Source of the DNA: UBA2040 sp963977135
GTDB taxonomy: Bacteria; Bacteroidota; Bacteroidia; Flavobacteriales_D; Crocinitomicaceae
Assembly: GCA_963977135.1 (NCBI GenBank)
Contig: CAXBNN010000005.1
Coordinates: 144,812-208,811, forward strand
Reading direction: 5' to 3'
DNA length: 64,000 nt
Below are positions 26,436 through 36,502 of the stretch, in pieces. The position numbers and the translations under genes are program-made. Positions within the stretch are counted from its first letter, which is position 1. Each line of letters begins with the position of its first letter. The notes under the pieces are model-generated. The model did no database searches and was not told where the DNA came from. It worked only from the letters and a program-made list of their open reading frames with translations.

Positions 26436-27257
26436 ATGAAGCGAATAGAAGTGTTGAATCGAATACAAGAAATATACGCCAAACTGGAAAAAAACCGTTT
26501 GGAACCTAGTGAAATTGAGGAGTTAGTCGACTTGTCGAACAAATTATACGAGCGTGCTTTGATTTTGCGTTACAAAGTTGCAGAACAACGTATTTTTGGT
26601 AAAGATGAAGATCAGACTACAACCGAAATCGCTAACGAGACGGATGATTTATCAGAAGTTTCAATTCAAGAAAGTGATTTGCCTGAGGTAATAGATTTCA
26701 GCATTTTTGAAAGTGTGGAAGAAAAGATTCTTCAGGAGGAAGTTGTTGAAAAATCTGAACCGATTATCGCAGAGGAACCAGCCCCAAAGAAGCAGGAAAC
26801 AGTTGAGCTGAATTTTCAAGATACTGCACCAAAACCTGAAGAAGCTAAAGTGGAAATTATAGCTGAGCCAGTTGCAGAGGTAAAGGCAGAAGTGAAAGCA
26901 GAACCAATTGTTGAGGCAAAAGAGGAAGTAAAGCCATCTCCTGCGGGCAAGACAGTCACTGTTGAGGATTGGTCGGCCTATTTTGATAAAGTTTTGCAAG
27001 ATCACAGTTCGAGCATTCAAAAACACATTGACACCTTGGCCGGCTCTTTTGGATTGAACGAGCGGATTCTATATATAAATGAACTCTTTAACGGCGTAGC
27101 CGAAACGTTTTCAAATGCAGTTTTGCAAATGGATAAATCTGCTGATTGGAATTCCTGCAAAAAATTAATGAATGATTTCGCAAATCAAGAAAATTGGGAC
27201 AAAGAAAGCGATACAATTGGCGAATTTGTTTTACACATAAAACGTAAGCATGCGTAA
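26436..27257 (+). CDS. conserved protein of unknown function with acidic low-complexity middle
   Basis: The protein has 273 residues, no signal peptide and no membrane helix. Residues 1-55 are a charged coiled-coil-like helix pair (RIEVLNRIQEIYAKLEKNRL). Residues ~60-170 are rich in Glu, Pro, Ala and Val and are probably disordered. Residues ~175-273 form a compact helical domain (VEDWSAYFDKVLQ ... GSFGLNERILYINELFNG). I recall homologues of the C-terminal domain in Flavobacteriia but know no function. It overlaps the next gene, an M28 peptidase, by 8 bases. Confidence 0.75.
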   Translation: MKRIEVLNRIQEIYAKLEKNRLEPSEIEELVDLSNKLYERALILRYKVAEQRIFGKDEDQTTTEIANETDDLSEVSIQESDLPEVIDFSIFESVEEKILQEEVVEKSEPIIAEEPAPKKQETVELNFQDTAPKPEEAKVEIIAEPVAEVKAEVKAEPIVEAKEEVKPSPAGKTVTVEDWSAYFDKVLQDHSSSIQKHIDTLAGSFGLNERILYINELFNGVAETFSNAVLQMDKSADWNSCKKLMNDFANQENWDKESDTIGEFVLHIKRKHA

Positions 27258-28509
27258 AACTGTTGTTCTTCTTTTTGTAATTCTTCACTCATTTGCTTTT
27301 GGACAATTGGAGGAAGTTCGTAATTGGACAAAAACACTTTGTTCTCCGGATTTCCATGGCAGAGGATATGTTTCAGGAGGAGATAACATAGCCGCAAATT
27401 ATTTGGCAAAGGAATATCAAAAAATTGGTTTGACTCCAGTGCCAGGTCAAAAATCAATGCTTCAACCTTTTTACTTTCCAGTGAATACCTTTCCAACGGA
27501 AATGTTTGTTCAGTTGAACGAGCAAACCTTAAAACCGGGTATTGATTTCATTGTGGATCCGTCAAGCGGGAGTTTTAAAGGAGAATTGAATGCAATTTAT
27601 TTAGACGGAATCGCTCTTTATGATACTGATAATCTGAACATTCTACTCCTTAAGCACAAGGAAAGCTTTATGAATGGTTTGGTTGCGGATTTGGAAGGTT
27701 TGAAAGGCGATTCGCTTAAATTAGTCAAAGCACGTTTGCACAAATGGTCGTCTAGTATTTCCATAATTGAATTGACTTCGGCAAAGTTTACTTGGTCTGT
27801 TTCTACTAATCAAACGAGATTTCCTTATATCCAGATGCGCGATACATTATGGAAAGGCCAAAAGGTGAAAATCGACATCGAGAATAAATTCATTGATAGC
27901 CATGAAGCGAATAATGTAATTGCCTTCCTGCCTTCAAAAAAGAAGAAAGCAAAAACGATTATTTTCTCCGCTCATTATGATCATTTAGGGAGAATGGGGG
28001 CTGAAACCTACTTTCCAGGTGGAAACGACAATGCTAGTGGTTCAGCAATTCTATTATCACTTGCCAAATATTTCAAAGAAAAGCCAAGTAAATATAACCT
28101 CGTTTTTATTGGCTTTGCAGGTGAGGAAGCAGGGTTAATCGGTTCCAATTTCTATGTCAATAATCCAGTTTTTCCTTTAATTGAAACACGGTTTTTAATT
28201 AACCTTGATATTATGGGTAGTGGAGAGGATGGCATAACCGCTGTTAATGCAACACTTTTCCCAAAACAGTTTAAGAAATTGCAAAAAATAAATAAGAAGA
28301 AAAACCTGTTGAAAACAGTTAATTCTAGAGGTCCAGCGGCAAATTCAGATCATTATTTTTTTAGTGAAAAAGGAGTTCCAAGTTTTTTCATCTATACCAT
28401 GGGACCAAACAAAAACTACCATGACGTTTTTGACACCTACGAAGCTTTGAGTTTTGCGGAATTTACCGACCTAACAGAGTTAATCAAACGTTTTGTCAAA
28501 AAACTTTGA
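27250..28509 (+). CDS. secreted M28-family aminopeptidase
   Basis: The protein has 419 residues with a short signal peptide (MRKTVVLLFVILHSFAFGQ). The catalytic domain carries all zinc ligands of M28 peptidases: AHYDHLG, GGNDNASG, AGEEAGLIG, NLDIMGSG and the last histidine in YHDVFDTYEAL. M28 enzymes remove N-terminal residues from peptides and have two zinc ions. It would act in the periplasm or outside the cell, feeding peptides to the cell. Its start overlaps the preceding gene, so it belongs to the same transcript. Confidence 0.92.
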   Translation: MRKTVVLLFVILHSFAFGQLEEVRNWTKTLCSPDFHGRGYVSGGDNIAANYLAKEYQKIGLTPVPGQKSMLQPFYFPVNTFPTEMFVQLNEQTLKPGIDFIVDPSSGSFKGELNAIYLDGIALYDTDNLNILLLKHKESFMNGLVADLEGLKGDSLKLVKARLHKWSSSISIIELTSAKFTWSVSTNQTRFPYIQMRDTLWKGQKVKIDIENKFIDSHEANNVIAFLPSKKKKAKTIIFSAHYDHLGRMGAETYFPGGNDNASGSAILLSLAKYFKEKPSKYNLVFIGFAGEEAGLIGSNFYVNNPVFPLIETRFLINLDIMGSGEDGITAVNATLFPKQFKKLQKINKKKNLLKTVNSRGPAANSDHYFFSEKGVPSFFIYTMGPNKNYHDVFDTYEALSFAEFTDLTELIKRFVKKL

Positions 28510-28591
28510 TTCTTAGACTGGTATAATCCTTTCTTTTTTTTGTTTAACTATTTGACCTATAATTATTAACTTGGGCTATATTTTTATAAAG

Positions 28592-31500
28592 ATGAAGTTA
28601 TTACTATTCTGTTTTCTAACTATTTTTTTAGCGCATAGTGCTTTTGCTCAGCCTTATGCAGGTATTGATGGAAAGAAAAAAATAAATCCGAAAGCGGCTG
28701 GATGTACACCACCGAATACCTCTCGAACGATGGAAATGAACAATGTGCGAATGCTTGTTCACACAGCAGGAAACCTATGGCATCGTTATCCTCAAAATTT
28801 CTCATCGTATGAGGTTCCTAAGAATTCTGGAATCATGGCACTTTTTACTGCGGCACTTTGGCTCGGTGGAACGGATGCAAACGGTCAGCTCAAACTGGCG
28901 GCCTTGCGTTACCGTGATGGACAAGATTATTGGACGGGACCGCTAATTCAGTCAAGTGCTGAAATTAGTTCGCAAGTTTGCAGCGAGTATGACAGACATT
29001 TTGTTTCCACTCAAGACGAGGTAAGAAATTTTGCTGCTTGGCATAATGCAGGAGAGGAGGATCAGAAAAATGGAACATCTACCCAGGGAGTACTTTTCCC
29101 CAACTACAAAGTTCCGGATATCATAAAAAATTGGCCGGCTCATGGCGATGTTTCTCTCGGTCAGGATTTCTATTTAGCACCTTACTTTGATTACAATGAG
29201 GATGGGAAGTACAACTGGCAAGATGGAGATTATCCGTGGCATGACATTTATAAAACAAAGGATTGTCGAGTAGATAGAAGAGTTTCTTTGTACGGTGATT
29301 TGAATTATTGGTGGGTAATGAATGATAAAGGAAACATTCATACTGAAACAGGAGCAGATCCAATTGGTATGGAAATTCGGGCTCAAGCCTTTGCTTTTGC
29401 AACGAATGATGAGATAAACAATATGACTTTCTATAATTATGAATTGATAAATCGTGGAAGTTTAACCCTTTTCAATACATTTTTTGGATTTTTTACAGAT
29501 GGAGCTCTTGGCGGACCATATGATGATTACGTCGGTTGCGATGTAAATAGAGGACTTGCATATTATTACAATGGTAATAATTTTGATGCTGATCAAAGTG
29601 GTTTTAAGGGTTACGGCAATTCTCCACCTGCGGTTGGGGTAGACTTTTTTGAAGGACCTTTTCAAGACGATGATGGAATTGACAATGACTTTGGAATTGA
29701 AGCTGGCGAAGCCTTAAATGGCATTGGCTACGGCGATGGAATCATTGACAATGAACGTTTTGGAATGCGACGATTCTTGTATTATAGTAATACAACAAAT
29801 GGAGCGAGCCCGAGCCAAACAGATCCAGTCGGTTCATCAGATTATTATAACTATTTACGTGGTTTTTGGAAAGACGGCTCCCCATTTTTATATGGTGGAA
29901 GTGGACATATTTCGGATCCTCAAGCTAACCCGAATAGACCGTGTACTTTCATGTTTCCTGGGGATACAGATCCTCTGGGTTGGGGAACAGGCGGAATTGT
30001 CGAGGCACCATGGACAGAGCAAACTGCAGGCAATACGCCCAATGATCGACGATTTCTGCAATCCGCTGGACCTTTTGTTTTAAAACCGGGTGCTGTAAAT
30101 AACATTACTGTTGGTGTTGCATTCGCCAGAAGTTATGATGGAGACCCATTTGCTTCGGTTGAAGTTTTGCGTAGAGCCGATGATAAAGCCCAAGCCTTAT
30201 TTGAAAATTGCTTTAGGATAATTGATGCTCCTCATTCACCAACTTTATTAATTCAGGAATTGGAGAATGAACTAATAATTACATTGTCAAATGAGTTAAC
30301 TTCAAATAATTACAACGAAGAATATGAAGAGTTTGATCCTTTTATTGTTGCCGAAGATTCCTTAGCAGATAAATACTACCGTTTTCAAGGATATCAAGTG
30401 TTTCAGTTAGTTAGTCAAGCGGTTTCATCTTCCGAATTAGAAGATAAAACGAAAGCAAGACTTGTGGCACAATGTGACATTAAAGATGGAGTCAAACGAT
30501 TGGTAAATTTTGAATTTGATGAAATTTTACAAGCGGGAATTCCTGTTTTGAAAGTAGATGGTGAGGACAAAGGTATCCGACATTCTTTCCAGATTACTGA
30601 AGATGCATTTGCACAAGGTGATAGAACCTTGGTGAATTTCAAGCGATATTATTACATGGCGATTGCCTATGCTTACAACAATTACAAAGATTATAAACCA
30701 GGAGACCCTGTTTATATCGATGGCCAAAAGAAAGTTTATTTACCTAGTAGAAAAGCCGCTCAAGGAGAAATTAAAGTAGTTGAAGCAATTCCGCATAATC
30801 CAGGGGCAGAAGCAGGAGGAACGTATCAGTTTTCGCAGTATGGTTCAACACCAAAAATTACGCGTATTGATGGTCACGGAAATGGTGGACGTGTTTTGGA
30901 ATTAACGACAGAATCTGAAAATGCCATTTTCAATAGCGGCTTTTTAGCAACTCCAGAATACAAAAGCAATAGTGGTCCCATTAACATAAAAGTCGTTGAT
31001 CCATTAAATGTCGCAAATGGTTATTTTGAATGTAAATTTAGAGATTATAACACGAATGGAAGTTTATTAGGAAATGCTGCTGATACAGCAAAATGGGTGA
31101 TTAATCGATATGACTATGAAGGAGGAAATTTGATTGACTCGGTGTTGTCAGAACATATGATTAACAATGACAACGAGCAACTTATTCCTCAATGGGGTGT
31201 TTCTGTTCAAATTTATCAGAACAAGTATTTTATTGAGGTAGGTAACGGAACCCTTACGCAAGAAACAACAGACTTTTTGGAATCTTCACTTGAATTTGCT
31301 GATAGTTCTAAGCAATGGTTGAGAGGGGTTACTGACGCAGATGATTATTCGCCAAATAACTGGATTAGATCAGGTAGCTTCATCGCAGATCCTGCTTCAA
31401 CCTACCCATTCCCGCCAGTTGAACTTGGCTCGGAGCGATATGAAAGTGGCCAATGTTACAGGGATGAGATAGGAAAAGACCCAAACAAACGTTGGACAAA

Positions 31501-32659
31501 AGTCCTGAATGGGACAATGGCTCCGCATGCATTAGTTGGTTACCAATGTGACTTTATGCCACTGGCATACTACAAAAGCTCTCAAAGCTACCCAACTGCC
31601 GCAGAATCAACACCTGGAGCAGCTAGAAATAATGCAGCTTTGGCTTTCTCCCCAAGTATTGATATTGTTATTACAAAAGATCCAGAACTTTGGACAAAAT
31701 GTCCAGTAATTGAGTTAGGTCGTGACCCAGCTTTGAATGTTGGCAATGCAAAACCAGGAGGTTTAAGAAAACAGGCGAGTTTAATGAAGAATGGTACTGT
31801 AGATCCAAGTGGAAGTCAAGGTATGAGTTGGTTCCCAGGTTACGCTATAGATATTGAAACTGGAGCTCGTTTATTCATGGCATTTGGAGAGAATTCTTTC
31901 CTTGGTCAAGATGGAGGAAACGATATGAAATGGGAACCAAGTTCAAACCTTTACGGTCCTACTGGAGCAGCTTTGTTAGGAGGTCAGCATCCTATCTACG
32001 TTTTCTCTCACAAACAAAAAGAAATAAATGGGGCTAGTAGCCTATACGATATGGGTTATTATAATGAAAGTAGTACTGAACTGTTCGACTTGATGACTAA
32101 TATGGTTGACAACAACAGCAATACCGCTAAAACTAACTTCTACAATAGTTTGACTTGGATTGGTTACCCACTATTAGCGCCAAATCGTGCTATGTTTGAA
32201 ACAGATGTTCGAATCCGAGTTCGCGTGAATAAGGAATTTAAAACGTTCAATGCAACAGGTGTAAACAACGGACAACCGATGTACTCTTGGTCTATGGACG
32301 AGTTAGTTCCGAGACTTAATGAAAAACGTGCATTGGCGGATATTTTGCAAAAAATAAACATTGTTCCAAATCCCTATTATGCATACTCTGAGTATGAGCG
32401 AAATCGCTTGGACAACCGTGTGAAAATAGTGAATTTGCCAGAAGAATGTAATATCAAGATTTACACAACTAACGGTAAATTGGTAAAAACTTTCAAAAAA
32501 GCAAGTACACCAACTTTTCTAGATTGGGATTTAACGAATGAAGCCTATATACCTGTGGCAAGTGGTATTTATTTAATACACGTGGAAATCCCTGATGTTG
32601 GAGATCGGGTTATTAAATTGTTTATGGGAGCAAGGTCTCCGGATTATGAAGGTTTGTAG
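28592..32659 (+). CDS. large secreted protein with a T9SS-like C-terminus
   Basis: The start is best placed at ATG 28592, directly before a signal peptide (KLLLFCFLTIFLAHSAFAQP); the open frame runs back to a TTG at 28571 without support. The protein has 1355 residues. Calcium-binding or dockerin-like loops occur at DYNEDGKYNWQDGDYP and DDGIDNDFG. The C-terminal ~90 residues (VPNPYYAYSEYE ... NIKIYTTNGKLVKTF ... GIYLIHVEI) resemble the FlgD-Ig-like/type A sorting domain of T9SS cargo. It is probably a surface or secreted structural protein; I do not recognise a catalytic domain. It overlaps the convergent histidine kinase gene by 16 bases. Confidence 0.83.
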   Translation: MKLLLFCFLTIFLAHSAFAQPYAGIDGKKKINPKAAGCTPPNTSRTMEMNNVRMLVHTAGNLWHRYPQNFSSYEVPKNSGIMALFTAALWLGGTDANGQLKLAALRYRDGQDYWTGPLIQSSAEISSQVCSEYDRHFVSTQDEVRNFAAWHNAGEEDQKNGTSTQGVLFPNYKVPDIIKNWPAHGDVSLGQDFYLAPYFDYNEDGKYNWQDGDYPWHDIYKTKDCRVDRRVSLYGDLNYWWVMNDKGNIHTETGADPIGMEIRAQAFAFATNDEINNMTFYNYELINRGSLTLFNTFFGFFTDGALGGPYDDYVGCDVNRGLAYYYNGNNFDADQSGFKGYGNSPPAVGVDFFEGPFQDDDGIDNDFGIEAGEALNGIGYGDGIIDNERFGMRRFLYYSNTTNGASPSQTDPVGSSDYYNYLRGFWKDGSPFLYGGSGHISDPQANPNRPCTFMFPGDTDPLGWGTGGIVEAPWTEQTAGNTPNDRRFLQSAGPFVLKPGAVNNITVGVAFARSYDGDPFASVEVLRRADDKAQALFENCFRIIDAPHSPTLLIQELENELIITLSNELTSNNYNEEYEEFDPFIVAEDSLADKYYRFQGYQVFQLVSQAVSSSELEDKTKARLVAQCDIKDGVKRLVNFEFDEILQAGIPVLKVDGEDKGIRHSFQITEDAFAQGDRTLVNFKRYYYMAIAYAYNNYKDYKPGDPVYIDGQKKVYLPSRKAAQGEIKVVEAIPHNPGAEAGGTYQFSQYGSTPKITRIDGHGNGGRVLELTTESENAIFNSGFLATPEYKSNSGPINIKVVDPLNVANGYFECKFRDYNTNGSLLGNAADTAKWVINRYDYEGGNLIDSVLSEHMINNDNEQLIPQWGVSVQIYQNKYFIEVGNGTLTQETTDFLESSLEFADSSKQWLRGVTDADDYSPNNWIRSGSFIADPASTYPFPPVELGSERYESGQCYRDEIGKDPNKRWTKVLNGTMAPHALVGYQCDFMPLAYYKSSQSYPTAAESTPGAARNNAALAFSPSIDIVITKDPELWTKCPVIELGRDPALNVGNAKPGGLRKQASLMKNGTVDPSGSQGMSWFPGYAIDIETGARLFMAFGENSFLGQDGGNDMKWEPSSNLYGPTGAALLGGQHPIYVFSHKQKEINGASSLYDMGYYNESSTELFDLMTNMVDNNSNTAKTNFYNSLTWIGYPLLAPNRAMFETDVRIRVRVNKEFKTFNATGVNNGQPMYSWSMDELVPRLNEKRALADILQKINIVPNPYYAYSEYERNRLDNRVKIVNLPEECNIKIYTTNGKLVKTFKKASTPTFLDWDLTNEAYIPVASGIYLIHVEIPDVGDRVIKLFMGARSPDYEGL

Positions 32660-34209
32660 GGAAGAGATATTCTGAAGGTTGTTCCTCTGCCCAGTTCTGA
32701 GGACAAAACAAAGACTTTACCATTGTGGTATTCTTTTATAATTCGCTTTACCAGTGAAAGGCCTAATCCCCATCCGCGTTGTTTGGTTGAATACCCAGGC
32801 TGGAAAACTGAACTAGCTTGCTTTTTGTCCATGCCTTTTCCATTGTCGATAATGTCGATATGTGCATATTGGTCATCGCAACTAAGGATAATTTCAATAT
32901 TACCTTTGGCTTCCATTGCGTCTACCGCATTTTTCACAATGTTCTCAATAACCCATTCCAATAAAGGTGAGTTATGTGGAACATTTGGCATTTCCATTGG
33001 TTTTAAGGTGATTTCTACGTTTTGAGAGATTCTGGGTCTCAAATAGGATAATATACTTTCAATCGTCCCTAAAATATCATTGTCGTTTAATTTTGAAGTC
33101 GATCCTATCTTCGAAAAACGATCTGTTACCTTTTCAAGACGTGTAATGTCTTTACGCATTTCAGTCGTGATGTCAATGTTCTTCTCATTATCGTCAAGTA
33201 GTTCAATCCATGCCATTAACGAAGACAAAGGTGTTCCCAATTGGTGAGCAGTTTCTTTTGCCATTCCAGCCCAAACTTTGTTTTGTTCAGCTTTCCGGAA
33301 AGTTGAGAAAATTAAGTACCCAATAAAAATAAATAAACCGATTATAATAAACTGAATATAAGGGAAGTACTTCAATTGTTTTAATTCTGAACTGCTATCA
33401 TAATACAAGAGCATTTCTTCTTTTTCACCAAATAAAATTTGAATGGGTTTATTTCGACTTCCTAACTTGTTTTGGGTTTTGATTATGGCTTCAGACGAAT
33501 TCACTTCTTCCGGGGCTAAATTACTGCCGATTACACTATCGTTTTCAACATCATAAAGTAGCACGGGCACCAAACCTTCGTTGTTTATCAGATCTTGGTT
33601 AAACGAAGCTAATAAAGAATCGCGCTCAGTTTCTAAATGAATCAATGACTTTGAATCACCATAATAATAAGTCATAAAAAGACCTTCATAAACCTCAATT
33701 GTGAAAGGTGGATTTATTTTTTCCCAACGTTGACTAAGCGATAATAACGAATCATCAAAAAGTCTTAATAGTTCTTTTTTATTGGCGTTTGGGTAATCTT
33801 TTCGAATAACCGATGTGTCGAAATCGAGATTTATATATCCAGAAATCTGGTTTTCATTATCAACTAGAATTACGGGGATATTTTTGTTTTGATTAATGAT
33901 TTGAAAAGGAAAGCTAAAATCGGTATTCGCATCCAAGGCGGTTGGTTTGGAAACTTCTTTGGTGGCATCAATCCACAAGCGCATTTTTTCTCTTTCCTTG
34001 TCACGGAGTTGAGAAAAGGTTCGATTTGTCAATTGAACTAATTCAACTTTTTTCTTTATAGCGTCAGCCCATTGAGTTGCTCGTTCTTTTTCACGATCAT
34101 GTACTTTGCTAACAATACGATTGGAAACAAATAAAGAAAATCCAACGAAAAGGATAGCGATGACTAGCAATGCAATTTTCCACCGTTGTTTATTTGAATA
34201 GATATTCAT
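32644..34209 (-). CDS. sensor histidine kinase
   Basis: The protein has 521 residues. One helix near the N-terminus (~10-30) and another at ~290-310 enclose a ~250-residue periplasmic sensor region. The H-box is ETAHQLGTPLSSL (H322), the N-box IENIVKNAVDAM, the G1 box DNGKGMDK and the G2 box RGWGLGLSLVKRI. No HAMP or PAS domain is obvious. The kinase would autophosphorylate H322 and pass the phosphate to a response regulator, but none is encoded nearby, so it is an orphan. The gene lies 48 bases downstream of pth. Confidence 0.92.
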   Translation of the reverse strand: MNIYSNKQRWKIALLVIAILFVGFSLFVSNRIVSKVHDREKERATQWADAIKKKVELVQLTNRTFSQLRDKEREKMRLWIDATKEVSKPTALDANTDFSFPFQIINQNKNIPVILVDNENQISGYINLDFDTSVIRKDYPNANKKELLRLFDDSLLSLSQRWEKINPPFTIEVYEGLFMTYYYGDSKSLIHLETERDSLLASFNQDLINNEGLVPVLLYDVENDSVIGSNLAPEEVNSSEAIIKTQNKLGSRNKPIQILFGEKEEMLLYYDSSSELKQLKYFPYIQFIIIGLFIFIGYLIFSTFRKAEQNKVWAGMAKETAHQLGTPLSSLMAWIELLDDNEKNIDITTEMRKDITRLEKVTDRFSKIGSTSKLNDNDILGTIESILSYLRPRISQNVEITLKPMEMPNVPHNSPLLEWVIENIVKNAVDAMEAKGNIEIILSCDDQYAHIDIIDNGKGMDKKQASSVFQPGYSTKQRGWGLGLSLVKRIIKEYHNGKVFVLSSELGRGTTFRISLPYKPS

Positions 34210-34257
34210 TTCCTCTTTATCGTAATTTGATCTTAAATGTAGTCAAAACGTAGAAAA

Positions 34258-34821
34258 CTACTTATTATTCCAATTGGTCATGGTTAACTGTAAACCGATG
34301 GTCGCGTAGCTCTTAATAAATTCAGTAGCCACCTCGATTCTTTTCTCTAATATTTCTCTTTCTTCGGCCGACCAATCTCCAAGAACATAATCAACCTGTT
34401 GTCCTTTGTTGAATTCATTACCAACGCCAAAGCGCAAGCGAGTGTATTCTGTGGTATTAAGAGTAGCTTGTATATCTTTCAAACCATTGTGTCCTCCATC
34501 GGAACCTTTGCCTTTCATACGCAGTTTGCCAAATGGCAGAGCCAGGTCATCTGTCACCACAATCACATTTTCCAAGGGAATTTTTAGTTGCTGCATCCAA
34601 TAGTTAACAGATTTCCCTGACAGATTCATGTAGGTACTTGGCTTAATGCAGATGAGGTGTCTACCTTTGAATTTTAATTCGCTAACGTCGGCAAGTTTGT
34701 CTGTACGGAAACTTCCTTCTAGTTTTTTCGTCAAGGCTTCAACAACCTTGAATCCAATATTGTGGCGAGTTTCACTATACTTTTCTCCTGGATTTCCCAG
34801 ACCGACAATCAGGTATTTCAT
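34258..34821 (-). CDS. pth: peptidyl-tRNA hydrolase
   Basis: The 187-residue protein begins MKYLIVGLGNPGEKYSETRHN, with the catalytic histidine H20. The DD...SDGGHNGL region around residues 92-113 completes the active site. The enzyme frees tRNA from peptidyl-tRNAs that drop off ribosomes and is essential in most bacteria. It is followed by the histidine kinase gene on the same strand. Confidence 0.96.
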   Translation of the reverse strand: MKYLIVGLGNPGEKYSETRHNIGFKVVEALTKKLEGSFRTDKLADVSELKFKGRHLICIKPSTYMNLSGKSVNYWMQQLKIPLENVIVVTDDLALPFGKLRMKGKGSDGGHNGLKDIQATLNTTEYTRLRFGVGNEFNKGQQVDYVLGDWSAEEREILEKRIEVATEFIKSYATIGLQLTMTNWNNK

Positions 34822-34850
34822 TTTTTTTTAGTGTAAAAATACAAAACAAA

Positions 34851-34879
34851 AAAAGAGGTGAGCAATGCCCACCTCTTTT
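34851..34879 (-). terminator. intrinsic terminator after the OmpA-like gene
   Basis: A 10-bp perfect stem (AAAAGAGGTG / CACCTCTTTT) is followed on the minus strand by a T-rich stretch. It lies 22 bases after the stop codon of the OmpA/TSP3 gene. Confidence 0.85.
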
Positions 34880-34900
34880 CAAAATATTTATTCTTTTCGA

Positions 34901-36382
34901 TTAGAAACGAACTTTAAATTCTACACGGCGATTTTCAGCTCTTCCAGCCGCAGTTTCGTTTGTAGCTTTTGGTTGCTCTTCACCAAATCCGTAAGAAGCC
35001 ATTCTTGAAGCTTCAACACCTTTATCAACTAAGTATTGCTTAACTGAAGCAGCACGTTCTTTTGATAAAGCCATGTTTTTAGCGTCATCTCCTTGAGAAT
35101 CTGTGTGACCGTTAATATCCAAGTTATAAGATGGATTGTCTTTCATAATCTTAGCAACGTTATCCAAAATTCCGTAAGAAGTTGTTTTGATTATCGCTTT
35201 AGAAGTTTCGAATTGAACACCTTTCAATGCCTGGTCGAATACTTTTTGAGTCTCAGCTTTGATTTCCGGACATCCGTTGTTTGCAACAACACCTGCTACT
35301 TTTGGACATTTGTCAAGATTATCAGGAATTCCGTCACCGTCAGTATCAGGACATCCTTCGAATTCTTTTGTTCCTTTTACTGTTGGACATTTGTCTTCAG
35401 CATCAGTTATTCCATCACCATCCGTATCAGGACAACCTTTCATGGATGCAATCCCTTTAACTTTAGGACATGCATCTTCTGAATCTTGGATACCATCACC
35501 GTCTGCATCTGGACAACCATTTGCTGAAGCCACACCTTTTACAGTTGGGCAAGCATCGTCAGCATCAGTGATTCCGTCTCCATCAGTATCAGGACAACCT
35601 TTCATAGAAGGCAAACCTTTTACATCTGGACAAGCATCTTGGTAGTCAGCAACACCGTCACCGTCTCTATCCAAAGGACAACCAAACAAGTCAACAGAAA
35701 CGCCTGCTGGTGTGTTTGGACATTTGTCTCTACTGTCAATTACACCGTCTTCATCCGTATCGATTATTTGTCCGATTGGAAGAACAATGCCTATTGAGTG
35801 AATCATGAATTGATCATTTTTGCCATTCGAAATATTATCTCTCTTATCGTGGTTTGTGTATGCCCAGTTCAAGTTGTAGTTAATACCAAATTTCTCTGTA
35901 AACATAACGTTGAAGCCAAGCCCTGCATTTCCAGTGAAATCTAAGCCTGGCACGTTCAAATCTGGCGTCTCCGCATCTTCAAAAGTATTCGCAAGACCTA
36001 AACCAGCGAATAAATATGGCTGGAACTTTGCATCTTCTTTCATCCATTTTCCGTTGTTGAACTTCAAACGAGCCTGAAGATTTGCTTTCAATACGTCAGC
36101 GCGGTATCCTTCACCTTGACCTAAAGCTTTATCAACGTGGAAGCCATGTGTGCCGTAACCTACATCTATCCCAGCATTTAAAAATGGATTAGCATAAAGC
36201 ATTATCGTTGCACCAAATTGAGTGCGATAAGCCTTTGTGTTAAACCATTCTTGGTTTAATTCACCACGATAATCACTAATACCAGTGTAGATACCTACAG
36301 CAAGTTTGTTTTCTGTGGATTGTGCCAGACTTGTTAAAGAAAACCCTACGATTGCCCCTAGAATGAGAAGTTTTAATTTCAT
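34901..36382 (-). CDS. OmpA-family protein with TSP3 calcium-binding repeats
   Basis: The protein has 493 residues. A signal peptide (~1-20) is followed by an outer-membrane beta-barrel (~25-200). Next come six thrombospondin type 3-like repeats: one diverged ~30-residue unit and five of 27 residues in the pattern D(T/A)DGDGI.D..D.CP..KG....GCP. The C-terminal OmpA domain (~375-493) has the peptidoglycan-binding NGHTDSQGDD and RAASVKQYL motifs. It tethers the outer membrane to peptidoglycan, and the Asp-rich repeats bind calcium. Such porins are abundant in Flavobacteriales. It is monocistronic. Confidence 0.94.
   Translation of the reverse strand: MKLKLLILGAIVGFSLTSLAQSTENKLAVGIYTGISDYRGELNQEWFNTKAYRTQFGATIMLYANPFLNAGIDVGYGTHGFHVDKALGQGEGYRADVLKANLQARLKFNNGKWMKEDAKFQPYLFAGLGLANTFEDAETPDLNVPGLDFTGNAGLGFNVMFTEKFGINYNLNWAYTNHDKRDNISNGKNDQFMIHSIGIVLPIGQIIDTDEDGVIDSRDKCPNTPAGVSVDLFGCPLDRDGDGVADYQDACPDVKGLPSMKGCPDTDGDGITDADDACPTVKGVASANGCPDADGDGIQDSEDACPKVKGIASMKGCPDTDGDGITDAEDKCPTVKGTKEFEGCPDTDGDGIPDNLDKCPKVAGVVANNGCPEIKAETQKVFDQALKGVQFETSKAIIKTTSYGILDNVAKIMKDNPSYNLDINGHTDSQGDDAKNMALSKERAASVKQYLVDKGVEASRMASYGFGEEQPKATNETAAGRAENRRVEFKVRF
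35267..35761 (-). repeat. TSP3 repeat-coding region (five 81-bp units plus one diverged)
   Basis: Within the OmpA-family gene, 165 codons encode one 30-residue and five 27-residue Asp-rich units. The DNA copies are diverged enough that they are unlikely to recombine freely. Confidence 0.85.
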
Positions 36383-36502
36383 ATTTACTTTTTTAATTAC
36401 CCGTAAATTTAAACAATAAGTGTGCCGTTATGATTTTTTAACAAAAAAATAGGGAAAACCAATATATATAACGGGTTGACTAAAAGCCTGAAAATATTGG
36501 GT

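Noticed and set aside
35093..35645. Long plus-strand frames opposite the OmpA/TSP3 gene, with repeated proline/serine-rich units
   Set aside because: The repeats are the reverse complement of the Asp-rich TSP3 codons. There is no start context or homology.
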